A stretch of 64,000 nucleotides of DNA, taken from positions 62,001 through 126,000 of the forward strand of contig CAVSVP010000004.1 in NCBI GenBank assembly GCA_963731125.1, read 5' to 3'. Below are positions 1 through 9,121 of the stretch, in pieces (position 1 is the first letter of the stretch; the number at the start of each line of letters is the position of its first letter). Origin of the DNA: CAVSVP01 sp963731125. Its GTDB lineage: Bacteria; Pseudomonadota; Gammaproteobacteria; Competibacterales; Competibacteraceae. The position numbers and the translations under genes were made by a program. The notes below the pieces were generated by a model. That model had not been told where the DNA came from and did not search any database. It saw only the letters and a list, made by a program, of their open reading frames with translations.

Positions 1-225
1 AATAATTTCCCTTAATAACCACGGCCAATAGAAAAGAATTTGCAGGTTGATATCCAGACGTAGGGGATATTCCTCCGGATCGACCACTTCAGCGCGCCAG
101 GCGATAAATACCGCCAGTGCGCAAGAAAAGACTCCGAAACCCAGCAGCAAAGGATCCGTTAGATAGCCCGACAGGAGCAGCCAAAGAAGAAAGCAAGCCA
201 GCCAGAGACTTAGCGCATGTAACAC
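1..225 (-). CDS. mnhE: Mrp/Mnh antiporter subunit E, 5' part (runs off left edge)
   Basis: Seventy-five codons are open from a GTG at 225 to the window edge, preceded by a GGAGG-type ribosome site at about 230-234. The reading has a hydrophobic N-terminus (LWLACFLLWLLLSGY), then a turn with WRAEVVDPEEYP, then YWPWLLREII. These match the start of MrpE/MnhE, a small membrane subunit of the multisubunit Na+(K+)/H+ antiporter; the YxPWLLxEI segment is characteristic. The remainder, and probably mnhF and mnhG, lie left of the window. It points away from mnhA and mnhC, so the antiporter genes are split into two transcription units. Seen: the reading frame and motif. Inferred: the subunit identity. 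Confidence 0.8.
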   Translation of the reverse strand, partial: MLHALSLWLACFLLWLLLSGYLTDPLLLGFGVFSCALAVFIAWRAEVVDPEEYPLRLDINLQILFYWPWLLREII

Positions 226-360
226 ACTCCCTCCTTGCTTTGTTTATTAGTGGTGGATGAGATTTTAGAGGTTTTGGGAAATAATAGCGTGCTTCCCGGT
301 GCGGTCAAGCTGGATCTTTTTCCTTACGTCGGAGACATGTCGGTTTTCGCTTGTCTTGCT

Positions 361-2031
361 TCAGAACACAGGACGGTCGTTGAAGAAGTGCACTGGGCGT
401 TTTCCCGTGCGCACGGCGAGGGTGACGTTGCTAAACGCTTGACCGTCGAATGCCAAAAATACAGCTTTATTATCAAGGGTGACAGCGCGGCTGTCGGGTA
501 CAATTAAATACAAATAGACAAGATTGTTGAGATACGTCGGACCGAAATGTTTCCCGGCAATGGTCATTGGCAGCAGTGGAGAAATAGCCAAGTCGGCATA
601 ATCGTCCCCTAAGATAAGGTGGTACCAGGGGGCTTTTTCACTCTGCACCAGGCAGTGGATAACGTCTGAGTTAGAGGGTGCAATTGCCTTTACGATGACG
701 TCGGCGAAGTCACGGAAGTATGATGCAGCCGGGTAAGTATTGAGCAAGTAGATTTTACTTCCTCTGATGGGAGCGAGTTTGGTGATGGCTTGGTTAGCCT
801 GTTGTACGATTTGGCGGTTATCGCCATTAGTCGCTAGCGACCAATGGCGAGCGGTGGCGTAAGAGGTTTTAGCAAATGTTATACTCACTACGCCTAACCC
901 GATCAGGCTTAAAAAAACTAGAAATTTTTTAAATCCGGTGGTTGGCCAATCTGCGAAAAACATAGTCAATAATTGACAAAAAACGATCATAAAGCCAAGC
1001 AGCGAAAGATAAAAAAAACGTGCAGTGAACAATGTGTTGCTGGAAAATTGTGTGTCAGGGAATGAGATGATCGTGTAATAAAATGCCGGTGCTTGTAAAA
1101 TGCCGGGAAGCAGGGCAAGGGCTACGCCAACGGCGAGGGCATGCCACGCTATTACTAAATCGTGTAGCCGGTAATACACGATGGCGACTAAGGTTGACGC
1201 AGCGATTCCCGCCGCCAGAACAAGCGGCAGGGTCCAGTGCTGTCGAAACCCATATCCGTAAAATGGTATTAAGGAAATCAACCACTTGCTAAATCCTTCG
1301 TAAAAAATCGGCAAGATTCCATGTTCCTGATAGGCGTTCACCCAATTCCACTGTAAAACGCGAGACCGAAGCAGAAATAAGGCTAAGGCCAGTGCAGCAT
1401 GCAGACCAATCACAAGCAGGCCATTGCGTAACGATGGCCGACGGTTGTGATATGGAAAGGTCACCACAGCCACCGTTGTCACGATTGGCAGTAAATAGGC
1501 TAATTCTTTGCTGGTTATGGCGAGAAGAGCGCCTAGCAGGGATAAGAGTAAATATTGATAATGCGGTTTCTGCAAATAATGCAGGGTGCCAAGCAGCGAT
1601 ATCAGGCAGAACAGGGTAGCAAGCAGATCAAACCGGTTTGAAAGCCACAGGGCCGTTGAAATAGTCGCCGGATGAATGAGAAATAAAGCGGCAACCACTA
1701 AACTCACCCTTGGCGAATTATTAAAAAACCTTAGGAGCCGGTAGAATAAAGTTGCCACGAGCACGTGCAGCACTAAGTTAGTGATGTTATGCAGATAATG
1801 ATTGATGCCAAACAGCTGATAGGTTAACCACCAGAAAAGCTGTCCGCTTGGCCGGTAATAAAGGCTTCCCGGAAAGTGATCGGCAAAAAAGTACAGCGGA
1901 TTATCAATGTAGCGACTGACGGCTAAGAAAAAGAAATCATCACTATGAAAATAGCTATTCGCTGCCGGGTAACAGATCAATAGCACTAAAACCAATAAGC
2001 TTAAGAAAATCACAAAGAGCTTATTCGGCAT
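361..2031 (-). CDS. GT-C fold membrane glycosyltransferase-like protein
   Basis: A 556-residue polytopic membrane protein with about ten to twelve hydrophobic segments. An acidic pair in the first periplasmic loop (YFHSDDFFFL, near residues 27-36) is followed by a long loop with YRPSGQLFWW. This layout is typical of GT-C glycosyltransferases (dolichyl/undecaprenyl-phosphate-sugar dependent, PMT/ArnT-like), which move sugars from lipid carriers to acceptors on the outer face of the inner membrane. The C-terminal ~150 residues look soluble and periplasmic. It lies between mnhE (136 nt downstream, same strand) and mnhA (divergent), an unusual place for a glycosyltransferase. The donor and acceptor cannot be told from sequence. 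Family assignment is moderate; the gene itself is well supported. Confidence 0.7.
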   Translation of the reverse strand: MPNKLFVIFLSLLVLVLLICYPAANSYFHSDDFFFLAVSRYIDNPLYFFADHFPGSLYYRPSGQLFWWLTYQLFGINHYLHNITNLVLHVLVATLFYRLLRFFNNSPRVSLVVAALFLIHPATISTALWLSNRFDLLATLFCLISLLGTLHYLQKPHYQYLLLSLLGALLAITSKELAYLLPIVTTVAVVTFPYHNRRPSLRNGLLVIGLHAALALALFLLRSRVLQWNWVNAYQEHGILPIFYEGFSKWLISLIPFYGYGFRQHWTLPLVLAAGIAASTLVAIVYYRLHDLVIAWHALAVGVALALLPGILQAPAFYYTIISFPDTQFSSNTLFTARFFYLSLLGFMIVFCQLLTMFFADWPTTGFKKFLVFLSLIGLGVVSITFAKTSYATARHWSLATNGDNRQIVQQANQAITKLAPIRGSKIYLLNTYPAASYFRDFADVIVKAIAPSNSDVIHCLVQSEKAPWYHLILGDDYADLAISPLLPMTIAGKHFGPTYLNNLVYLYLIVPDSRAVTLDNKAVFLAFDGQAFSNVTLAVRTGKRPVHFFNDRPVF

Positions 2032-2226
2032 TATCAGACTCCTGGCTGATCAGGATTGGGTTTGGCTGGCAAGTTTACCCTGGTGCTGAGGCCAGGAGGT
2101 TATTGTGTTAAGTGACTTTATGAAGCTAGGCAGTGCCACTGCAAGTATTAGCAATGGTAGTAATGCTGTTGGCAGTTCCGCTGGTGTTCCTGTTGGACTA
2201 GCTGACTTGCACTAGGCTGAGAGGCT

Positions 2227-5052
2227 ATGACTTTATTATTTATCGTGCTACTGCCGCTACTGGGCGCACTACTTCCCGCCATCGTGTTTCCTCGGGTCGG
2301 TAGTACCAGCGCCTGGGTGGCGGCAGCCGTCACCGGTGCGTCATTCGTTTTATTGCTACGCTTAGCAGCGCCAGTCTTTGCCGGCGACACCCTTTACGCC
2401 GGCTGGTCCTGGCTTCCAGCGCTGGGCATCAATATTACCTTCCGCCTCGACGGTTTAGGTCTGCTGTTCGGATTGCTGATTTTAGGCATTGGCCTGCTGG
2501 TTATTCTCTACGCCGGTTATTACCTGTCTTCAGAAGACTCGTTACCACGTTTTTATGCTTTTTTTCTGCTCTTTATGGGCGCCATGCTAGGCATCGTTCT
2601 CTCGGAAAATGTCATTCTGCTGCTGATGTTTTGGGAATTAACCAGCCTAAGCTCCTTTTTACTTATCGGCTATTGGTTTCATCGGGCCGATGCCCGTCAA
2701 GGGGCGCTCATGGCGTTGGCCGTGACGGGTGGCGGTGGTCTAGCGCTGCTGGCAGGTTTGCTGTTACTGGGCGGGATCGTCGGTAGTTTTGAGTTAACGG
2801 ATATTTTACTGTCTGGCGCTATCATCCAACAGCATTCCTTATACCCTTTGGCATTGGTGCTGGTACTGCTGGGAGCTTTCACCAAGTCTGCTCAGTTTCC
2901 TTTTCATTTCTGGTTACCTCACGCCATGGCGGCGCCTACGCCGGTGAGCGCCTATCTGCACTCGGCGACGATGGTGAAGGCGGGCATTTTTTTACTGGCT
3001 CGACTATTTCCGGCCTTGTCCGGCACCGATTTATGGTTTTATCTGGTCAGCGGCACGGGTCTGGTGACACTGGTATTGGGAGCTTATATCGCGCTGTTTC
3101 AGCATGATTTAAAGGGTCTACTGGCCTATTCCACCATTAGCCATTTGGGTTTGATTACCCTTCTATTTGGATTAGGCACGCCGTTGGGTGAGGTGGCCGG
3201 GATTTTTCATATTGTGAATCACGCCACTTTTAAAGCCTCACTGTTTATGGCCGCCGGTATTATTGACCATGAAGCCGGTACCCGCGATATGCGACGCATC
3301 AATGGTCTCTTTAAGTACATGCCCCAGACTGCTGTTTTGGCTATGGTAGCCGCTGCGGCCATGGCCGGTGTTCCCCTGCTCAATGGCTTCTTAAGCAAAG
3401 AAATGTTTTTTGGCGAGACATTACATCTGATCTGGTTGGGTGGGTTTTATTGGGCTCTGCCCGCTGCCGCCGTTGTGGCCGGGGCCTTTTCTGTGGCGTA
3501 TTCGGTGCGTTTTATCCATGATGTTTTTTTTCATGGCAAACCCATTGGGTTGTCACGAACTCCCCATGAACCGCCGATTTGGATGAAAATTCCGGTAGCG
3601 ATTCTGGTCGCTGTCTGTTTGCTAGTTGGCGTTTTTCCCGAGGACACGGTAGCGCCGCTCCTGACCACGGCGGCTAGCAGTGTACTGTTGGGGCAACCCT
3701 TGCCTGCCTATGATCTGGCCGTCTGGCATGGTTGGAACTGGCCTTTGCTGATGAGCTTTATTGCCCTGGCGAGCGGTATCGTTATCTATACTCTGCGGTA
3801 TGGGTTGTTCAGCCTGCAGGAGCGCTTTGGGTTTAGGGGCGACGGGAAAACGCTATTCGACGCAGGACTTGCGCTGCTGCTGACCGCTGCGCGATGGTTT
3901 ACTGCTACGCTGGAGAACGGTTCGCTACAGCGTTATCTGGCATTGTTATTCGCCAGCGTCGTTGTCTTGCTATTAGCTGCTTTGGTAAAGGAAGGAAGTG
4001 GCTTGACCGGGCCGGTAATGCTGACGCCGGTCAATGGCATGACCCTAGTGGCTGCGTTTATTCTAATTGCCGGTGCGGTGGGTACGGTACTTAAACATCG
4101 TCAGCGCTTGTCGGCCCTGATCGTTTTCAGTGTAATAGGTTTGCTGATAGCGCTAGCCTTTGTGGAGTTTTCGGCTCCCGATTTGGCACTGACTCAGCTT
4201 TTGGTGGAGATGGCCGCCATCGTGCTGTTATTGCTGGCATTGTATTTTCTGCCTCGGCAGACCCCCCGCGAAGCTTCCCGCTTGCGCCTCTGGCGGGACG
4301 GTGTTTTGGCATTGCTGACGGGTGTGGCGCTGGCTGCCCTCACATGGGGGTTGTTGACACGTCCTTATGAAACAATTGCCGATTATTACTTAGCCAATAG
4401 TCTACCCGGCGGCGGTGGCAGCAACGTTGTCAATGTGATTCTGGTGGATTTTCGGGGGTTCGATACTTTGGGCGAAATTTCCGTCTTGGCCATCGCCGCC
4501 CTAGGTATTTATGCCTTATTGGATGGCTTGCGGCTTAGTACGCCGGCAACCGATCTACGTGGCCAGCCGTGGGCAAAGGAGCGGCACCCTCTAGTGATGG
4601 AGATGATTGCTCGTCCCCAGTTGCCCATTGCGCTCATGGTTGCCGTTTATCTGTTCTTGCGTGGTCACAATTTACCAGGCGGCGGTTTTATTGCCGGTCT
4701 GCTGACTGCCATGGCGCTTATTTTGCAGTATTTAGCCAGTGGGTTTCAGTGGACTCAGGAACGGTTTAGGTTCGACTCCCGTCCGCTGATTGCTCTCGGT
4801 CTGCTGTGCACTCTACTGACGGGTTTGGGAAGCTGGGTTTTTGCACGGCCCTTTTTAACTTCCACCTTTATTCATGTGCACTGGCCGCTGATCGGCGAGT
4901 TTGAGCTTGCTAGCGCATTGGCGTTTGATTTAGGCGTGTATCTGACCGTGATAGGGGTTGTGATGCTGATTTTAGTCAGACTGGGAGCGCTTAGCCTGGC
5001 TGCCGCCGGGGATCGTCAATCTCATAAGGAGTCGCGCAGATGGAAGCCATAG
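2227..5052 (+). CDS. mnhA: Mrp/Mnh antiporter subunit A (with fused MrpB domain)
   Basis: This 941-residue protein is the large subunit of the Mrp Na+/H+ antiporter and is related to complex I NuoL. Residues ~60-400 form the proton-antiporter core, with conserved KSAQFPFHFWLPHAMAAPTP and the HSATMVKAG stretch. Residues ~600-690 match the MrpA C-terminal/DUF4040 region (FSAPDLALTQLLVEM). Residues ~780-930 form an MrpB-like domain (GHNLPGGGFIAGL), so subunits A and B are fused, as is common in proteobacteria. The ATG at 2227 follows a GAGAGG site. The 3' end overlaps mnhC by 13 nt, implying coupled translation. The complex exchanges cytoplasmic Na+ (or K+) for protons and supports pH and salt tolerance. 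Confidence 0.93.
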   Translation: MTLLFIVLLPLLGALLPAIVFPRVGSTSAWVAAAVTGASFVLLLRLAAPVFAGDTLYAGWSWLPALGINITFRLDGLGLLFGLLILGIGLLVILYAGYYLSSEDSLPRFYAFFLLFMGAMLGIVLSENVILLLMFWELTSLSSFLLIGYWFHRADARQGALMALAVTGGGGLALLAGLLLLGGIVGSFELTDILLSGAIIQQHSLYPLALVLVLLGAFTKSAQFPFHFWLPHAMAAPTPVSAYLHSATMVKAGIFLLARLFPALSGTDLWFYLVSGTGLVTLVLGAYIALFQHDLKGLLAYSTISHLGLITLLFGLGTPLGEVAGIFHIVNHATFKASLFMAAGIIDHEAGTRDMRRINGLFKYMPQTAVLAMVAAAAMAGVPLLNGFLSKEMFFGETLHLIWLGGFYWALPAAAVVAGAFSVAYSVRFIHDVFFHGKPIGLSRTPHEPPIWMKIPVAILVAVCLLVGVFPEDTVAPLLTTAASSVLLGQPLPAYDLAVWHGWNWPLLMSFIALASGIVIYTLRYGLFSLQERFGFRGDGKTLFDAGLALLLTAARWFTATLENGSLQRYLALLFASVVVLLLAALVKEGSGLTGPVMLTPVNGMTLVAAFILIAGAVGTVLKHRQRLSALIVFSVIGLLIALAFVEFSAPDLALTQLLVEMAAIVLLLLALYFLPRQTPREASRLRLWRDGVLALLTGVALAALTWGLLTRPYETIADYYLANSLPGGGGSNVVNVILVDFRGFDTLGEISVLAIAALGIYALLDGLRLSTPATDLRGQPWAKERHPLVMEMIARPQLPIALMVAVYLFLRGHNLPGGGFIAGLLTAMALILQYLASGFQWTQERFRFDSRPLIALGLLCTLLTGLGSWVFARPFLTSTFIHVHWPLIGEFELASALAFDLGVYLTVIGVVMLILVRLGALSLAAAGDRQSHKESRRWKP

Positions 5053-5399
5053 CCGCGATTGTGATTGGGATGCTAGGGGCGTGTGGAGTTTTTCTCCTGT
5101 TGCGTGCCCGCACCTATCCCGTCGTGTTGGGCCTTACCTTGCTGTCCTATGCGGTGAATCTTTTCTTATTCGCCATGGGCCGGCTGACGATTAATCAGCC
5201 GCCGGTGCTCAGTCAGGCAAGCGTCGGCCATGCCGATCCCTTGCCACAGGCATTGGTGCTTACCGCCATTGTTATCGGATTTGGGATGACGGCCTTTGTG
5301 GTGGTACTTGCATTGCGGGCGCGGAGAGACCTTCACACCGACCATGTGGACGGCCGCCAAGCCGACTCCCTGCGGGATGGCGTTGATGATCAGCGGTAA
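5040..5399 (+). CDS. mnhC: Mrp/Mnh antiporter subunit C
   Basis: A 119-residue three-helix membrane protein homologous to NuoK. It carries the MrpC pattern YPVVLGLTLLSYAVNLFLFA and PLPQALVLTAIVIGFGMTA. The start lies inside the end of mnhA (13-nt overlap), so the two are translationally coupled. In most Mrp operons mnhD follows directly; here the next gene is an oppositely oriented FAD oxidase 71 nt away and no mnhD is visible. Either mnhD is elsewhere, perhaps in the leftward mnhE unit, or the locus was rearranged. The last ~20 residues are hydrophilic and less conserved. Confidence 0.9.
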   Translation: MEAIAAIVIGMLGACGVFLLLRARTYPVVLGLTLLSYAVNLFLFAMGRLTINQPPVLSQASVGHADPLPQALVLTAIVIGFGMTAFVVVLALRARRDLHTDHVDGRQADSLRDGVDDQR

Positions 5400-5469
5400 A
5401 TTAAGCCATTTCTGAGAAAAAGACGCAAATCTTCGGTGTCCAACTGGCATTGATTAGGCACTAAGAGGT

Positions 5470-6807
5470 TCATTCCCGGCACACCGTTTTTTGATAAAGA
5501 TCTTTAAAGATCCCTTGGGGATCGTATTTAGCCTTTAGGCGGTCATAGGTTGGCTTGTTATAGGCACGCCAGAATGCATCGGGCGTATAAAAAGCATCTG
5601 AATACAGTGACTTAATGCCACCAAGCTCAGCCACCTTTGCCTCGATTTTTTGGTTATAGTAACCCGCTGGATGGGTTTGCCGGCTTTTGACGACATCCCA
5701 GAATCCAAAATTAATATATAGCGTTTGCGGAGCAGTGGGAAAAAGAGGAAACCGAGCCTTAGCATTGTAGGAATGAACGGGACAAATCCAGATAGGGGTA
5801 ATGCCAATTTCCCGGTGGAAAAAATCTAGAAAATCTGCTGCATTGGTAATGGGAATATCGACATCCTGAATAACAGATTCGGTGTGGATGCCTAGTAGGC
5901 GATGAATGTGCTTTAGGAGTTGCCAATTGCTGTTCCAGCGCATTACTTTTGTATAGGTAACTGAATTCAATCTAGATTTTCCTACGATGCGGCGTATGAT
6001 AGGGTTTTGCACATAGAGGTTTTTCGAGCACCAAAACCAATCGGTGTCCCAGCGCCAGATATAATCCTTTGTTGTCAGATAGTCCGTGGTTTTCTTGGCG
6101 ATGGAGCGGTAGTAAATATGTTTATCCGTGTAATTGCTGACGTAGGGAGCGGTGTCGGCAAAGGTGCCGATAGTAAGATAAAGTTTATCAGGCGTGAAAA
6201 CAGTACCGTCGATAAAGTCGATATCCTGATGGCACCAATCCGATACGGCCTGAAAATAGCTTTCGGCGTCAGCATATGAGATGTGTTGGAGTTTTACACA
6301 CCCTTTGATGGGAATGGTTTTCAACCTAAGCTTGAGAATATAGCCTAGCGTTCCATAAGAGTTGGGAAATCCGTAAAACAAGTCTTGATATTCATTTTTA
6401 GAAGTACAGACCACCGTCGTACCGTCGCCGAGCAGGATTTCCATCTCTACCACTGTCTCGTGCACTAAGCCATACCTAAAAGAGGACGATTCTAGACCAA
6501 CTCCCGCTACGGCTCCGCCGACAGTGATGGACTTAAGCTCCGGTACTACCGCCGGCATCAGCCCATAGGGAAGCGTGGCATCGACAAGGTCTTCATAAGT
6601 CGTCATGCCTTCCACCTCGACCCAATGCTGATCCGTATTGACAGTAAGAACATGATTGAAATCTTTAACCGTCAGCTTTTGTTTAGGTACGTTCCTACGG
6701 TCGCGAAATAGATTTGATTTATCTTTGTTTAAACCAACGGTACGATGGTCTACATTGCCGCGAAATTCATCGATCAGGCGTTGTTTCTTTTCTGTGTAGG
6801 TTAGCAT
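5470..6807 (-). CDS. FAD-binding oxidase (FAD_binding_4 / DHCR24-like)
   Basis: A 445-residue flavoprotein of the PCMH/vanillyl-alcohol-oxidase superfamily. Residues ~45-190 carry the FAD domain: VNTDQHWVEVEGMTTYEDLV, then SITVGGAVAGVGLESSSFRYG and LVHETVVEMEILLGDG. The C-terminal half is a cap/substrate domain with a run of aromatic residues and ends FKDLYQKTV. The overall shape resembles delta-24-sterol reductase-like FAD-linked oxidases rather than glycolate oxidase subunits. No signal peptide is seen. It is convergent with mnhC and divergent from the hydrolase gene. The substrate is unknown; an alcohol, aldonolactone or isoprenoid are all possible. Confidence 0.8.
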   Translation of the reverse strand: MLTYTEKKQRLIDEFRGNVDHRTVGLNKDKSNLFRDRRNVPKQKLTVKDFNHVLTVNTDQHWVEVEGMTTYEDLVDATLPYGLMPAVVPELKSITVGGAVAGVGLESSSFRYGLVHETVVEMEILLGDGTTVVCTSKNEYQDLFYGFPNSYGTLGYILKLRLKTIPIKGCVKLQHISYADAESYFQAVSDWCHQDIDFIDGTVFTPDKLYLTIGTFADTAPYVSNYTDKHIYYRSIAKKTTDYLTTKDYIWRWDTDWFWCSKNLYVQNPIIRRIVGKSRLNSVTYTKVMRWNSNWQLLKHIHRLLGIHTESVIQDVDIPITNAADFLDFFHREIGITPIWICPVHSYNAKARFPLFPTAPQTLYINFGFWDVVKSRQTHPAGYYNQKIEAKVAELGGIKSLYSDAFYTPDAFWRAYNKPTYDRLKAKYDPQGIFKDLYQKTVCRE

Positions 6808-6964
6808 GTGACGGTATCCGAGAAGCTGCGTTCATGTTGCTATATTAAGTCTTGATAGCATGTCTATCTCTCTTGGAGATCTCGGGTCGCTGTTTGCTCC
6901 CGCGAGAAGGCTGAACAGATAAACTGCGCGGTTACATCTGAGGAAAATTGACACAAGATCCGAA

Positions 6965-7857
6965 ATGCACATGTTATGGGTGTTATTGTTGAGTTTAGGC
7001 GGAATCTACGGTGGAGTTGCCCTATTGCTGTGTCTTTTCCAGTCCCAGCTAATGCACTTACCTAATGTGCCTGGCCGCGAACTTGTTGCCACGCCATCTC
7101 GGATAGATTTGCCTTATGAGTCGGTGTATTTAATGACCGCCGATGGAATCAAGTTGCATGGCTGGTTCGTGCTGGCGCACCAGCCGCACATGACGCTTCT
7201 GTTTTTGCATGGTAATGCGGGTAATATATCCCATCGTCTGGACGCTTTAGCTATTTTTCATCGCCTTCGACTCAATACGTTGATCATCGATTACCGCGGT
7301 TATGGTCAGAGTGCGGGCAAGGCCTCGGAAGCAGGTCTCTATCGAGATGCCGAAGCCGCTTTACGGTATTTACGGGAAGTGCGGAGTGTTCCTTTGCAGG
7401 ATATTGTGATTTTCGGCCGTTCCTTGGGGGGGCCGTGGCGGCTTGGTTGGCTGCTCGGCAACCGGGTGGCGCGCTTATCATCGAATCCAGTTTTATGTCT
7501 GCGCCGGCGCTGGCTGCGGATTTATACCCGTTTTTGCCGAGCCGGCTATTAACGTTTTTGCGTTACGACACGCTGACTCATCTTAAAGCGGTAAATAGCC
7601 CGGTGCTGGTTATCCATAGCCGCGATGACGAAATCATCCCATTTAGACATGGGTTGCAATTATTCGCTGCGGCTCGCGAGCCCAAACAATTTGTGGAAAT
7701 CCATGGCAGCCACAACGAGGGCTTTTTGCAAAGCAGGCGCTACTATGTCAATGCCATTGCTGAATTTCTTACCATGGTTAAGGCACGTAACCCCGTTACT
7801 GTCTCGGGAAGTGCTCCAACTTATCCTGCGCCAATAGAACTGAGTGAGGCCAAATAA
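6965..7857 (+). pseudogene. alpha/beta hydrolase, split by a one-base frameshift
   Basis: Two overlapping reading frames together make one alpha/beta hydrolase of about 297 residues (BEM46/YfhR-like, serine hydrolase). The first frame begins with an N-terminal membrane anchor (LWVLLLSLGGIYGGVALLL), then the oxyanion strand LLFLHGNAGN and the nucleophile elbow GRSLGG. Within a run of seven G (ending about 7432) the frame must shift by one; eight G would read GRSLGG-AVAAWLAA. The second frame then continues with the catalytic Asp (IHSRDDEIIP) and His (HGSHNEGF). All three catalytic residues survive, so this is a fresh lesion, a phase-variable tract or a sequencing error. ATG 6965 is the likely start. 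Confidence 0.75.
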
Positions 7858-7910
7858 AACGCTAACTTGCTTGCGGTGTGTCTGAACCGCTTTTAGAAAT
7901 GTATTCCGGC

Positions 7911-8285
7911 TTAGCTTTTGTTATTTGCGAGTAACTCATTAATATTCTTTATCAACAGGTCCTCGTCCACGGGTTTTGTGACATAACGCTTTGCCCCCTG
8001 ACGTTTTCCCCAAACCTCGTCGGTATCCTGGTCCTTAGTGGTCACCAAAATAATAGGAATATGGCTTGTGCTGGCGTCTTTCGTAAGTTTCCGTGTTGCC
8101 TGAAAACCGTTGAGCTTGGGCATTACAACATCCATTAATATCAGGTCGGGAAGCTCGGCCTTCGCTGTTTCAACGCCCGCCTCACCATCGCTGGCGGTTA
8201 TAACTTCATGTCCATGTTTTTTAACAATTTTTGATAAGGTATATGTTTGTGTTGCTGAATCGTCCACAATAAGAATACGGGCCAT
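7911..8285 (-). CDS. PilH/CheY-like response regulator receiver
   Basis: A single-domain response regulator of 124 residues when started at the ATG at 8285, which has a GGAGGG site just upstream; the longer frame adds six unlikely residues. The receiver signature is complete: DD near residue 8, the phospho-acceptor Asp in LILMDVVMP, the conserved Thr in ILVTTKD and Lys in YVTKPVDE. The closest overall match is PilH-type regulators of twitching motility (ARILIVDDSATQTYTLSKIV), although no pil or che partners are nearby, so the pathway is inferred only. It is convergent with the hydrolase and divergent from the Hsp70 cluster. Confidence 0.9.
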   Translation of the reverse strand: MARILIVDDSATQTYTLSKIVKKHGHEVITASDGEAGVETAKAELPDLILMDVVMPKLNGFQATRKLTKDASTSHIPIILVTTKDQDTDEVWGKRQGAKRYVTKPVDEDLLIKNINELLANNKS

Positions 8286-8423
8286 AGCTTCCCTCCAAAA
8301 CATTTATTATAGGGTAATGCTGTGCAGTAACCCCACAAATCCTACCCACTGGATACCTTTTTCGTTGTCTATAGTATCACTGTCATGCTTTCAACAGATA
8401 ACCTTTTTAGAGAGCAGTGGCTT

Positions 8424-8567
8424 ATGACAGATCGTCGTAAAAACACAGAAATCATCTTGCATCGGCTTGCAATTTGTCGTCACTGTGACCATATCAAGCT
8501 GGTGTGCTGCTGCCTGCATGGTAGCATAAGCGGCTTGACATTGTTGGCTGAAGGAGTTTGCTCGTGA
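8424..8567 (+). CDS. 47-residue Cys-rich small protein at head of Hsp70 cluster
   Basis: A short frame from ATG 8424 ends in a TGA that overlaps the GTG start of the next gene (GTGA at 8564-8567). Such overlaps usually mark true, translationally coupled genes. It encodes a basic N-terminus, then ICRHCDH, then VCCCLHG and a final Cys near the end: a C-x2-C...C-C-C pattern that could bind zinc or another metal. No family was recognised. An in-frame ATG at 8385 is also possible; neither start has a strong ribosome site. Being real is inferred from the overlap and Cys pattern only. Confidence 0.5.
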   Translation: MTDRRKNTEIILHRLAICRHCDHIKLVCCCLHGSISGLTLLAEGVCS

Positions 8568-9121
8568 CTGAGCCTAATCTTCCGTTTATGACTCGCCTGG
8601 CGCTAGCCTTTAAAGCCTTTTGGCAGACTCTCGTTAACCCTGATTTTGCGGCTAGCGTGGCCCGCTTAAGTCAAGATGAACGACTGACATCTCCGGTGGT
8701 TCGGGAAGAAATTGCACCGAAACCCGCTGCTTTTCAGGAGACGGCCCCTGAGGCGGCTCTGCAGTTGTTAAGTCTATTGCAGCAGGAAGGCCGTTTTTTG
8801 GATTTTTTAGAAGAGAACGTTAGCGGCTTTTCCGACGCCGAAATCGGCGGGGCCGCTCGCGTTGTTCATGAGGGCTGCCGTAAAGCGCTGAGAGAGCATC
8901 TGGCTCTTGAACCCGTGCGCACGGAAACAGAAGGTATTCGCTTGACCTTAGAGGAGGGTTTTGATGCTTCCGCCGTGCGTCTGACAGGCAATGTAGTCGG
9001 GACCCCCCCTTTCTCCGGCACTCTCATCCATCGCGGCTGGCGGGTGACTGAGATAAAGTTGCCCAAAGTCGCCGCAGGCCATGATCTCAGCGTGCTCGCT
9101 CCCGCGGAGGTGGAATTATGA
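8564..9121 (+). CDS. DUF2760 family protein
   Basis: A 185-residue cytoplasmic protein starting at GTG 8564, seven bases after an AAGGAG site. N-terminal residues form a short amphipathic stretch (LALAFKAFWQTLVNP), followed by a variable linker and a conserved C-terminal domain: LQLLSLLQQEGRFLDFLEEN, then GAARVVHEGCRKAL and GTLIHRGWRVTEIKLP. This matches the DUF2760 family, which typically sits just upstream of Hsp70-like genes. The stop overlaps the ATG of the next gene (ATGA), so the pair is coupled. Function is unknown; a cofactor or client adaptor for the Hsp70-like ATPases is a reasonable inference. Confidence 0.85.
   Translation: MTEPNLPFMTRLALAFKAFWQTLVNPDFAASVARLSQDERLTSPVVREEIAPKPAAFQETAPEAALQLLSLLQQEGRFLDFLEENVSGFSDAEIGGAARVVHEGCRKALREHLALEPVRTETEGIRLTLEEGFDASAVRLTGNVVGTPPFSGTLIHRGWRVTEIKLPKVAAGHDLSVLAPAEVEL

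Noticed and set aside
2032..2226. Possible ion-sensing riboswitch before mnhA
   Set aside because: No consensus could be matched; only a ribosome site is clear.
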